A stretch of DNA of 64,000 nt, taken from contig JADFDJ010000004.1 in the NCBI GenBank assembly GCA_018262895.1, forward strand, positions 62,001 to 126,000, given 5' to 3'. This document shows positions 19,821 to 27,575 of the stretch, one piece after another (the stretch's first letter is position 1; each line of letters begins with the position of its first letter). The notes under the pieces were generated by a model. That model was not told the DNA's origin and did not search any database. It saw only the letters and a list, made by a program, of their open reading frames with translations. The position numbers and the translations under genes were made by a program. Source of the DNA: Methanomassiliicoccus sp. Its GTDB lineage: Archaea; Thermoplasmatota; Thermoplasmata; Methanomassiliicoccales; Methanomassiliicoccaceae.

Positions 19821-20773
19821 CTGTTCTTTCTCCTCAGCTCCATAATGCCAATGGCGAATATGAAGCCGACCACGATCAAGAACCCGATATCGGCAAGGGT
19901 AAGATCGAACTGCTGTATCGGCGCGATCAACGCCGCCTGGTTGCTAACGGTCACATCGACCTCCTTGGACACCGTCTCCCCACTGGTGGTTATGGCGGTG
20001 ACCTTGATCTTGTGCTCACCGTCCTGAAGGTCGGAGGTATCGACCGTCCAGGTGTAGGAGGAGCCGTCCGTGCTGTCGACCACGGAGCCATCGATCTCGA
20101 GGTTGGCAGAGGTGATGTCCACGGCCTCGCTGGCGGCCACTGTGGCGTCGATGGTGACGCTGCCGCTCAAGGTGGTCCCGTTGACGGGGGTGAGTATCGA
20201 CAGGAAGGTGGAGGCGTCGTTGGAAGAGGAACCATCCTGGACAGTGAAGGCCATGCCGGCGGAGTAGTCCTTGTAGTATGCGATACCATCGGCGCTGTTC
20301 TCCATCCTGGCATACAGGGAGTACACTCCAGGCTTCTCAGGCGCTTCCAGGGTCCATACGAACTCGGCGCTACCCTTGTATGCGGTGATCTCATTGTAAT
20401 TGTACTGCGTGGACCAGGTATCGGACACTATGACCCAGCCAAAGTCAGTGGGCATGGTGTTACCCCCGCTTAGCTTGGACACGATCATAACGCCCAGGGG
20501 GTTGTTCTCAGCCTCCCCGCCGGTGACGGTAACGGTGACAACGACCTGCTCGCCTGGAGCGAGGATGGTCTGGGACGCGGACATGCTGACGACGGCACTA
20601 CTAACCGCGCCATGGCAGCTGCAATCGCCTGCCTGAAAATTGCTATTGCCGCCACCCCCGGCCCATCCGGTGACAGGCGTTAAGAGTAGTGTAACCACGA
20701 AAGCTACGGCGGCCAGAGCCAAAAGGTATGGTCGTCTGCTCAATTTAACCGTCCCCACGAACAGTACGAGCAC
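19811..20773 (-). CDS. exported membrane-anchored protein with CxCH motif
   Basis: A 320-residue protein. The N-terminus has RR then a hydrophobic core and an AG cleavage-like site (about residues 12-39), and the C-terminus has one membrane helix (about 290-312) followed by basic residues. Just after the signal peptide is CSCH (C51, C53, H54). This resembles the CxxCH-bearing start of the choice-of-anchor-V family, but with one residue instead of two between the cysteines. Residues 60-175 look like that family's beta-sandwich and 190-280 like a Big/Ig-type domain. Start is GTG 20773, with a TATA-like GATATTTA upstream. First gene of the operon with the NapH-like ferredoxin and CcmF. Heme binding is inferred. 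Confidence 0.78.
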   Translation of the reverse strand: MLVLFVGTVKLSRRPYLLALAAVAFVVTLLLTPVTGWAGGGGNSNFQAGDCSCHGAVSSAVVSMSASQTILAPGEQVVVTVTVTGGEAENNPLGVMIVSKLSGGNTMPTDFGWVIVSDTWSTQYNYNEITAYKGSAEFVWTLEAPEKPGVYSLYARMENSADGIAYYKDYSAGMAFTVQDGSSSNDASTFLSILTPVNGTTLSGSVTIDATVAASEAVDITSANLEIDGSVVDSTDGSSYTWTVDTSDLQDGEHKIKVTAITTSGETVSKEVDVTVSNQAALIAPIQQFDLTLADIGFLIVVGFIFAIGIMELRRKNRWH

Positions 20774-21056
20774 TTTAACCTTTCGCCCGTAAATATCGTA
20801 AAAGGTAATAATGATGGAATAATTGGCGGTTTATTCAACATTCTGTTCATACAATAAAAAAAATATTTCCTCTCCGTACTATTTCGGCGTAAATTCTGAT
20901 TCGTTGCCCTTCCCCAAATCCTTACCGATCGAGAGAATCGATCCCCCGGCCGAAGGAGGCGTCCGGCAGGAGCGTTCTTATACTTACATAATGTCATTGT
21001 CATAAAACCGCTGAGAAACGGAGGAGCTTCCTACGGCAGGTCTGATCAAGGGAACG

Positions 21057-23021
21057 GTGGCAACGATCCTTATCACCTCGATGATGGTACTTTGCTCTAA
21101 CGGACCAGCCATGGCTGCGGAGGAACCTTCGACATGTGCTTTTCTGATCGATTTCGGAAACGGCAGGATACTCTGGGCCGATGTTCCTGTCGCCGAAGGC
21201 ATGAACGGATTCGAAGTGTATGAGAACGCCACGGCCATGCTTGGCCTGGCCGAGACCAATGCATATCAACCGCCGTATGGCCACTACATCACGAGCATCG
21301 ACGGCTACACCAGCACCATCAACTACTCCTGCCCCGTGTGCCCTTATGATATCTGGAGGCTGCTCAAGTGGAGCGATGAGGTCGATGGGTGGACCTGGAC
21401 CTCCACCATGATCGATAGCATAGACCCCCTCGCCACCAGAGCCATCGCCCTTATGTTCACGCGGTATCCGTACGTGGGGCCTCCGACGGCCACGCCGCAG
21501 CACCGGGACCCGTGGATAAGCGAGAGGCATGATTTCCTGAACTCCGGGAGCGCCCTATCGTACAGTGCTTCGGGGGTGGATATGAAGTGGCGTCTGGACC
21601 TCGGCAACGGGGCCATCGACGTCCCTGTCATCTCCGGGGCCGGGCGGCTTTATGCCCTCAGCAGCGGCGTCCTTAATAGAACCACGGACACTTACCAGAC
21701 CAGCTCCAAGCTCTTCTGTTTCGCGCAGTCCGGCGACGTGCTGTGGCAGGAGGAAGTGGGCAGTGGTCATCAGGACGCTGCACCCCTGCTGTGGGACGGG
21801 ACGGTGTACGTGCACTCCGCAGACGGGATCCTATATGCATTCAATGCCGAGAACGGCTATCTGAAGTGGACCTACTGTACGGGGAAGACCGATGGCAATG
21901 TCACATCTCCCATCGTCTGCAACAACCTCATCATCATCTCCGGTAACCCCGGGGAGATGCTGGCGGTAACTAGGTCCGGCACCCTGAACTGGTCGATGAT
22001 CGTTCCCTCGACGTTCGCATCCTCCCCCGCGGCCTTTCAAGACCTGCTGCTTGTAGGTGGAGAGGACGGCAAATTGTACGCTATGGCGGCAAATGGAAGC
22101 GGCGAGCTATGGAACGTTACCGTAGGCGGCACCATAACCGGCTCCCCAGTAGCACTGGATGACAGGATAGTTATCACCTACACCAATGTATCTGAAGGCA
22201 CCCCCATAGGCGGGGGTATGGCCGCGGTATCGTACTATGGGGAGCTTATATGGGAAGCCCCTACCGCCCACACTCCAGGTTCTGCGGCGGTGACGCCCGA
22301 CGGTGTGGTCTCCGTGTCCTCTCACGGGATGACATCGGTATCTCTCGACGGTCAACCACAGTGGACCGCACCCCTTAATTCCACCGATCCCGGGGGATCT
22401 CCCCTGGCGATCAATGGCATGACCTTGGTGGTGACCAAGGAGGACAGGAGCCGGCTTCTGGCCGTCAACAGCCATGGATTTGTGGAGTGGGAAAAGGTCA
22501 TAGAACCCGCCCAGACCATAGCCAGTTCGCCTTCCATCTCCGATAACGTCCTATATCTGGCATCGTCCGAAGGGAGCGTTTACGCATTCTTCTTAGAGGA
22601 TCAGCAATGGGTCGTTCCTCCAGTGAGCTCCTTCGCCTACACGGTTAACGGTACCACGGTGCACTTCGACGGCAGCCTATCCTACGGAGGAGAAGGGGAG
22701 CTCGTCTACAACTGGTCATTCGGGGATGGTCAGACGGCCACCGGAGTGAGCGTCGACCACACCTACGAGAACAAGACCGACATGAAGGTGACCCTGATCG
22801 TAACCGACTCCGCTGGCCTGAAGAGCGAGCTGACCAAGATGGTCGTATTGGGATGCTCGACGCAGGAACCGGGTCTTGAGCCCGGCGCGACATCCGATGA
22901 TGCCTCCACCCCGTCCGGAATGTTCCCTGGATGGCCGATATGGGGAACGGGGATCATCGCGCTGGTGGTAATCCTCGCGTTGACCCTGGGGATCAGAAGG
23001 GCAAAGGAAGGGAAGAAATGA
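21057..23021 (+). CDS. secreted DUF4430-like / PQQ-propeller / PKD protein with C-terminal membrane anchor
   Basis: A 654-residue protein. A short signal peptide (about 1-21, ending AMAA) precedes a domain of about 110 residues resembling DUF4430, with a CPVC motif near 95. Residues 150-520 hold repeated PQQ-like beta-propeller blades (for example LYAFNAENGYLKW and LYAMAANGSGELW). Residues 530-605 form a PKD domain (NWSFGDGQ). A linker and one membrane helix near 630-648 end the protein. GTG at 21057 is used; a few upstream codons in frame (LIKGT) would fit a longer signal peptide, but only with a CTG start. The gene is divergent from the cytochrome-like operon. The propeller could bind a protein or a cofactor; no catalytic residues can be named. 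Confidence 0.75.
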   Translation: MATILITSMMVLCSNGPAMAAEEPSTCAFLIDFGNGRILWADVPVAEGMNGFEVYENATAMLGLAETNAYQPPYGHYITSIDGYTSTINYSCPVCPYDIWRLLKWSDEVDGWTWTSTMIDSIDPLATRAIALMFTRYPYVGPPTATPQHRDPWISERHDFLNSGSALSYSASGVDMKWRLDLGNGAIDVPVISGAGRLYALSSGVLNRTTDTYQTSSKLFCFAQSGDVLWQEEVGSGHQDAAPLLWDGTVYVHSADGILYAFNAENGYLKWTYCTGKTDGNVTSPIVCNNLIIISGNPGEMLAVTRSGTLNWSMIVPSTFASSPAAFQDLLLVGGEDGKLYAMAANGSGELWNVTVGGTITGSPVALDDRIVITYTNVSEGTPIGGGMAAVSYYGELIWEAPTAHTPGSAAVTPDGVVSVSSHGMTSVSLDGQPQWTAPLNSTDPGGSPLAINGMTLVVTKEDRSRLLAVNSHGFVEWEKVIEPAQTIASSPSISDNVLYLASSEGSVYAFFLEDQQWVVPPVSSFAYTVNGTTVHFDGSLSYGGEGELVYNWSFGDGQTATGVSVDHTYENKTDMKVTLIVTDSAGLKSELTKMVVLGCSTQEPGLEPGATSDDASTPSGMFPGWPIWGTGIIALVVILALTLGIRRAKEGKK

Positions 23022-23452
23022 GACGGGGGCCAGGGCCGCTCGGGCATAGGTTCGGATGAACGGGTTTCGCTCCCTATCCCGCTCTTGTCGGGAGCGGGAT
23101 GCGGGCCTGGGCCACCAAATATAAAAATAAGTTACGGGGGCGCCGTCCTTGAGGCCTGATCGGTGCCTTGGCTGAGCGTACGGGGGGCTTGAGAAATCTG
23201 TCGACAGGGGACCAAGATCACGTAGTTCTATCACTTAGCATCGAGTTTATTCGGGCTTGATGGCTTGCGGGCCGTAGTAGCATGGGTCCCGTTCGATCAT
23301 CTTGGGGGCGGAGCTTCAACAGCGATGCCATTGTGCCCAGCCTTTTCGATAGGTTGCATTTTTTAATATTATCGTTTAGAATATTGTTAAATAGGACACT
23401 CTCCCAATTATCATATCAGGCCCCCCAAGGCAGGTTCGGAGGAGTGGTGTAG
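23022..23452. other. gene-free stretch with TATA-like box, possible RNA
   Basis: After the propeller gene a 9-bp hairpin (23076-23100) may end transcription. An AAATATAAAAATAAG stretch at about 23117-23131 looks like a strong TATA box, yet no sensible frame follows for over 300 bases on either strand. The sequence from about 23145 is GC-rich and could fold, so a small RNA is possible. I do not recognise RNase P or another known family. A second AT-rich promoter-like stretch lies at 23360-23395. Confidence 0.3.
23076..23100 (+). terminator. hairpin after the propeller gene
   Basis: ATCCCGCTC (23076-23084) pairs perfectly with GAGCGGGAT (23092-23100) around a 7-base loop, 55 bases after the stop codon. 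No T-run follows, so termination is a guess. Confidence 0.4.
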
Positions 23453-23560
23453 ATGATCGAGTTGGCGTTCGGTAACGAGATAGTCATAGGATTCGCGGCC
23501 TTGTGGACGGCCATATTGATCCGGGTCAGGGTTGGAGCGGGGATCAGGTTCCCATTGTAG
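23453..23560 (+). CDS. 35-residue membrane protein
   Basis: A short frame with a GGAGGA site 9 nt before its ATG. Promoter-like GTTAAATAG lies about 60 nt upstream. The product has one hydrophobic stretch (IVIGFAALWTAILI) followed by a basic tail (RVRVGAGIR), the pattern of a single-pass small membrane protein. A 7-bp hairpin (23559-23576) starts at the stop codon, and a second hairpin with a T-run follows at 23611-23634. The combination of promoter, ribosome-binding site and terminator makes it a plausible real gene of unknown function. Confidence 0.5.
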   Translation: MIELAFGNEIVIGFAALWTAILIRVRVGAGIRFPL

Positions 23561-23610
23561 CCGCTCACAAGCGGCTGCAGGACCCATGGATGAAACCAGT
23601 TTGATCGCAG

Positions 23611-23634
23611 GGGGTTAACCCCTCAGCACTTTTT
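23611..23634 (+). terminator. hairpin and T-run
   Basis: GGGG TTAA CCCC (23611-23622) is followed 7 bases later by TTTTT. It lies downstream of the 35-residue ORF and between converging genes, so it may serve either strand. Confidence 0.45.
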
Positions 23635-23707
23635 CTCACATCAGATAGGGAGCTAGCCTACGGACATGTCCTTCATAGATCCTATCTCCACAGTCACTTT
23701 GCCTGTC

Positions 23708-24694
23708 TTACAGATAGTGATTCTCGCGGTACCATTGCACCGTGGCCGCCAATCCTTCCGGTAGCGGCCACCGGGGAGAGTATCCCAGCTCCTTTCGGGC
23801 TCGCTCGATGCTGTAGTTGCGGTCCTCGCGGAAGGTGTCCATCGTGCTCATCCTGAACATGAAGGAATCCCTGCCTCTCAGCCTGTTCAAAACCTCCACG
23901 GGGGCGACCAGGGCCTTGGCCACAGGGACGGGGACATGCAGCCGGGGGGGCTTCCGCCCGAATATCTCCGCGAGGATGGAGTATATCTCATCGTAGGTGT
24001 AGGCTCTGGAGTCAGAGATATGGTACGTCCTCCCGATGGAACGGGGGTTCTCCAGGGCCAGTCGGAACCCCTGCACCACGTCGTCCACATGGACGAACTG
24101 GAGGAGCCTTCGCCCGTCCCCCACCACAAAGCGACCCATGACCGAGCCCCCGAAGGCGGTGATGAACCAGTATGAGATGTCCTCGAGGTTCCGAGGACCA
24201 TAGATGCCCGACGGCCGGATGACGGTGTGCTCGATGCCATTGGATGCTTGCTCTCGCAAAAGCTCCTCCCCCTGCGCCTTGGAGCGTCCGTATTCGTACA
24301 CCGGGGCTGGTGTGCGGTCCTCGCCTGCGGGCTCCGCTCCGGTAGGTCCCAAAGCCTCCGTGGAGGAGCAGTAGACGATGCGGGTGACGCCGCTGCCGAT
24401 CATCGATCTGAGGAGGGCCCTCGTTCCTTCAACGTTGATGCGGCGGTACCTTTCCTTGTCTCCGGTGAAAGTGTAGTAGGCTGCTAGGTGGACCACCGCG
24501 TCCACGTTCCTGGCCACTCCCTCCAGGCTCCCAGGGTCGGCGAGGTCGCAGCAGCGCAGCTCTACACCCAGGGGTGTCAGCAAGGAGGTGTCGCTGCCCT
24601 TCCGGACCATTGCCATGATCTCATGCTTCCCTGACAGCGCCTCGCATAGATGGCCTCCCAGGAAGCCGGAGGCGCCGGTGACCAGCAGACGCAT
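23708..24694 (-). CDS. NAD-dependent epimerase/dehydratase (3-beta-HSD/OleD-like)
   Basis: A 328-residue extended short-chain dehydrogenase. The N-terminal nucleotide site is TGASGFLG (6-13) and the catalytic pair is Y135/K139 in YGRSK, with Ser/Thr near 111-112. ATG 24694 lies one base after the TGA of the LuxC-like gene, so the two are tightly coupled; the longer frame from 24727 lies inside that gene. The family oxidises, reduces or epimerises sugar nucleotides or steroid-like and beta-keto substrates. Next to an acyl-activating and acyl-reducing pair, a beta-hydroxy/keto lipid substrate is plausible, though sugar epimerisation cannot be excluded. Confidence 0.88.
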   Translation of the reverse strand: MRLLVTGASGFLGGHLCEALSGKHEIMAMVRKGSDTSLLTPLGVELRCCDLADPGSLEGVARNVDAVVHLAAYYTFTGDKERYRRINVEGTRALLRSMIGSGVTRIVYCSSTEALGPTGAEPAGEDRTPAPVYEYGRSKAQGEELLREQASNGIEHTVIRPSGIYGPRNLEDISYWFITAFGGSVMGRFVVGDGRRLLQFVHVDDVVQGFRLALENPRSIGRTYHISDSRAYTYDEIYSILAEIFGRKPPRLHVPVPVAKALVAPVEVLNRLRGRDSFMFRMSTMDTFREDRNYSIERARKELGYSPRWPLPEGLAATVQWYRENHYL

Positions 24695-24695
24695 A

Positions 24696-26144
24696 TCATG
24701 GCCCCCTGGCCCGATGGTACAGGGCATATGCGAACAGGGACGCCAAGGGGGACCCGTCGTATGGCTCTGCCGGGTCCCTGCGGAACATGTCGTCCAGGGG
24801 TACCAGCCGGTACGCTCCCGTGGCCAACAACGCTTCCTTGGCCTCGGCGTGCTGGTGCTCGGACAGGGACAGGCCTACCGTCTGCACCTTGTCCACACCC
24901 TGAAATGCCTTCATCTTCGGCAGACCAGTGAGAACGTCCACCGCGGACGCGATGTCCCTCACGACCACCATCTCCATGAAGCGCCGTCGGACATGAGGGC
25001 CGTAACCCGGAAATGATGTCAGCGCCTCGTCGAGAGAGCTCTCCCCTTGGGTCACAGCAATGGACCAGGGGTTGTTGACATCACTTGACCGCAAGAGGGT
25101 GGAACCGCACAGCTCCATGATCCTCAGGGAGCTGGCTCGGATGAAGCCGAGGTCATCGCTCTGGACTGTCGGATGTTTCGCCCCGATCTCCTGCAGATGT
25201 GATGCCATCTTCCGAGCGAGAACGACGGCCTCGTCCCTTGTCCCTATGAACGCTCCCAGAGTAGGGGAGGAGCACAGCTGCTGCTCGTACAGGACCATGT
25301 TCTCGGCTAGCCCTCGCGCGGCCCGGTCGTCCGATCCCTCCTGAGAGATGATGGCAAAACCAGTCAGTGGGCCGTGGGATAGTGATCGCGGGTGGTGCGG
25401 GTTGGACATCGCCCTCGCCATGACCTCGGAGCGGCCAGGCTCCCCGCCCCAGTAGTTCACCGCTCCCAGGTCCCCCCTTCCCAGGAGATGGTGCAGGCGA
25501 GGGCTGTCATGGGCGAAGTAGGCCACGGCCAAAGACTGGGCCATGAGGTTCGCCGCCTGATCGTGGTAGGCCAGGCCCCTCAGGGGCTCGAACACCTCTT
25601 GGAGCGTACGATGGTTAGCCATGGAGGGCTTGACGATGGTGCAGTTGCCCAACGCCAGAGACAGGGCGGTGGGTATGACGGCAGGGACGATGGAGTTGCC
25701 CGAGGCGATGATGAGTACGGGGCCGGCGGGGAGGTGGCGTACCTCCCCCGCCCGGCCGAGCGGGACGAAGCGCTCGGTGCTTCCCCGACCCCCGGGAAGG
25801 GAGACGTCTATGTTCTCCGCCAGGGACTCCTGGTCCAAGGCTTGAGGGACCAGAGACATCTCCAGGTCTATGTTGGCCTCGGAGTAGCCAGTGGCCTGCA
25901 ATAGCTCGGACCGCACTTCGCGCAGCTCTCCGTCGATGGTGCGGGCCCTCCATATATCTCCCAGCTGGTTCAGTACGGCGAGCCTAGCGGCCAGCGGCAC
26001 CTTGCACAGCTCCGCCTGCACCGCCCGCCCCCCTGCCAGGAACTGGTCTATCGACGCCTCGGTGAGCTCATCCACCACCACGTCTCCCAAGGTCACGGGC
26101 ACGGTCTCAGGTTCGCTTCCAAGCACCCAGGGGACCAGCTTCAT
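24696..26144 (-). CDS. LuxC-like fatty acyl-CoA reductase
   Basis: About 482 residues in the aldehyde-dehydrogenase-fold LuxC family, which reduces activated fatty acyl groups to aldehydes with NADPH. The active-site Cys lies in LYEQQLCSSPT, a match to the LuxC pattern QQxCSSP. A nucleotide-binding region precedes it (HLPAGPVLIIASGNS then LSLALGNCTIVKPS). Start ATG 26144 overlaps the LuxE-like stop as ATGA, with AGGAGGT upstream; the longer frame from 26336 lies inside luxE. With the LuxE-like gene this forms the core of a fatty acid reductase as in bacterial bioluminescence. No luxA, luxB or luxD is nearby, so light production is not implied. Confidence 0.88.
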   Translation of the reverse strand: MKLVPWVLGSEPETVPVTLGDVVVDELTEASIDQFLAGGRAVQAELCKVPLAARLAVLNQLGDIWRARTIDGELREVRSELLQATGYSEANIDLEMSLVPQALDQESLAENIDVSLPGGRGSTERFVPLGRAGEVRHLPAGPVLIIASGNSIVPAVIPTALSLALGNCTIVKPSMANHRTLQEVFEPLRGLAYHDQAANLMAQSLAVAYFAHDSPRLHHLLGRGDLGAVNYWGGEPGRSEVMARAMSNPHHPRSLSHGPLTGFAIISQEGSDDRAARGLAENMVLYEQQLCSSPTLGAFIGTRDEAVVLARKMASHLQEIGAKHPTVQSDDLGFIRASSLRIMELCGSTLLRSSDVNNPWSIAVTQGESSLDEALTSFPGYGPHVRRRFMEMVVVRDIASAVDVLTGLPKMKAFQGVDKVQTVGLSLSEHQHAEAKEALLATGAYRLVPLDDMFRRDPAEPYDGSPLASLFAYALYHRARGP

Positions 26145-27406
26145 CTCTGACCTCCTGTCATCATCTCCTCCATGGAACCGCCGCAGGCCCTCTGCAGGCT
26201 CCATCCCTCCTTCACTGTCAGCCTGCGCTGGTAGATGAACTCCCTGCCGTAGAAGGAGGCGGACGGGCGGGAGGTCATCAGGTCCCCTGGATAGAAGCAT
26301 TCCAGCCAGGAGGTGACGAAGGGGTTGAACAGGCATACCAAACCTTCCTTCGCCTCCTCGTCCAGGGGTTCCAGTGTCATAGGGTCCAGAAGGAACACCG
26401 TGGACAGCGGGTGAGGCACCTTGGCCATGACCCCTTGACGGTCTATCAGGGCAGTGAGGGTCTCGGTCATCCCCAGGACGTCCATGAACGGTGTGGGCAC
26501 GGCGGTTCCGTCCCGTTCCTGGGCGGTGAACTGCCTTCGGGCATTTTCGACAATCCTGTCGTAAGGCGGGAGATCGTCGAAGCCCTTAGTGCCACCTCCG
26601 GTCACGATCATGCCCCCCCTGCCCAGCTTCACGGGGGGAGTGCCCGTGGCCATCCTCTGCACCAGCCTCTTGCCCCAGGACAGGTCGTCCATCTTCTTGG
26701 TCAGGAGATGGACCCCCGCAGGGGCCGTGAAGAAGAGCTTGGGCTCGGCCTTGCTCTTCAGGAACCTGATGATGTTGGAGGTGTTGGGAGTGAGCTTGGT
26801 CCAGGGCTTGTCGCCGTCCCGTCCCTCCTCCAGGTCCATCCCGTAGAGCAGATCGATGCCTTTTGATTCTAGCGTCAGGGCCACGAAAGCCACGAAGCTC
26901 AGCCTATATCTCAGCTCGGGGGCCGCCATGAACAGGGCTATGCCTTTACCCGGCTCCAGCATCCCTCCGTAAACATGCTCGAAAAGGGCGGTGTTGGCTT
27001 GGACCATGATAGCCAGGTCCAAGGGACTGCGGTAGATCTTGACCGGCGCCCTTCCGGTGGTACCAGAGGAGGAGAACGTCTCTCCCTCCATTTCCACCTC
27101 CGGTATGAGGAACCTCCTGTGGCCGTCACCCCTTAGCATGTCGGAGGGAACGGCGAGCTTTGCCAGGTCCGCTAGATCGGGATCTCGGAGATCGATGCCG
27201 GTCCGTTCGAACAGGTCGGCGTAGTAGGGGCTGCGCCTCTGGAAGAATCGCAGGCATTCGCCCGTCAGCTCCTTCCTGACCCTCGCAAGGGAGTCCGGGG
27301 GGAGGGAGAAAAGGTCCTCCTGGACCATGCTCCACATCTTCTTTACATAAGGATCGGACAGCAGGGCGCTGGACCGGGCCCTCTGGAAAATTTCCTCGAC
27401 CGTCAT
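26141..27406 (-). CDS. LuxE-like acyl-protein synthetase
   Basis: About 421 residues of the LuxE/phenylacetate-CoA-ligase-like adenylating family. It has the P-loop-like ATP motif FSSSGTTGRAPVKIY (near residue 115), which activates a fatty acid as an acyl-AMP and passes it to the reductase. Start ATG 27406 is supported by a TATA sequence (ATAAAGA on the minus strand, 27432-27438) 29 nt upstream, implying a leaderless mRNA; the longer frame from 27481 would begin upstream of that promoter. It is the first gene of the luxE-luxC-epimerase operon. Confidence 0.87.
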   Translation of the reverse strand: MTVEEIFQRARSSALLSDPYVKKMWSMVQEDLFSLPPDSLARVRKELTGECLRFFQRRSPYYADLFERTGIDLRDPDLADLAKLAVPSDMLRGDGHRRFLIPEVEMEGETFSSSGTTGRAPVKIYRSPLDLAIMVQANTALFEHVYGGMLEPGKGIALFMAAPELRYRLSFVAFVALTLESKGIDLLYGMDLEEGRDGDKPWTKLTPNTSNIIRFLKSKAEPKLFFTAPAGVHLLTKKMDDLSWGKRLVQRMATGTPPVKLGRGGMIVTGGGTKGFDDLPPYDRIVENARRQFTAQERDGTAVPTPFMDVLGMTETLTALIDRQGVMAKVPHPLSTVFLLDPMTLEPLDEEAKEGLVCLFNPFVTSWLECFYPGDLMTSRPSASFYGREFIYQRRLTVKEGWSLQRACGGSMEEMMTGGQR

Positions 27407-27431
27407 CTGACGCAGATATGCTGACCCAGTA

Positions 27432-27438
27432 TCTTTAT
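27432..27438 (-). promoter_or_regulatory. TATA box for luxE-luxC-epimerase operon
   Basis: ATAAAGA on the minus strand centres 29 nt before the ATG at 27406, with no ribosome-binding site between, as expected for a leaderless archaeal transcript. Confidence 0.5.
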
Positions 27439-27575
27439 GGAATCGGCGTTCAGGTTCCGCCACATGTCCAGGACCGGACATATGGCCGTCTGACGATTGC
27501 TGCCCGCATATCTACGGCCGCTCCGGTCGATGGATGAGGGTCCGTTCGAACCTTCCGGAAGGGAGTATGCGGACC

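Noticed and set aside
24696-27406. Bioluminescence operon
   Set aside because: LuxC- and LuxE-like genes are present, but luxA, luxB and luxD are absent nearby, so only acyl reduction is supported.
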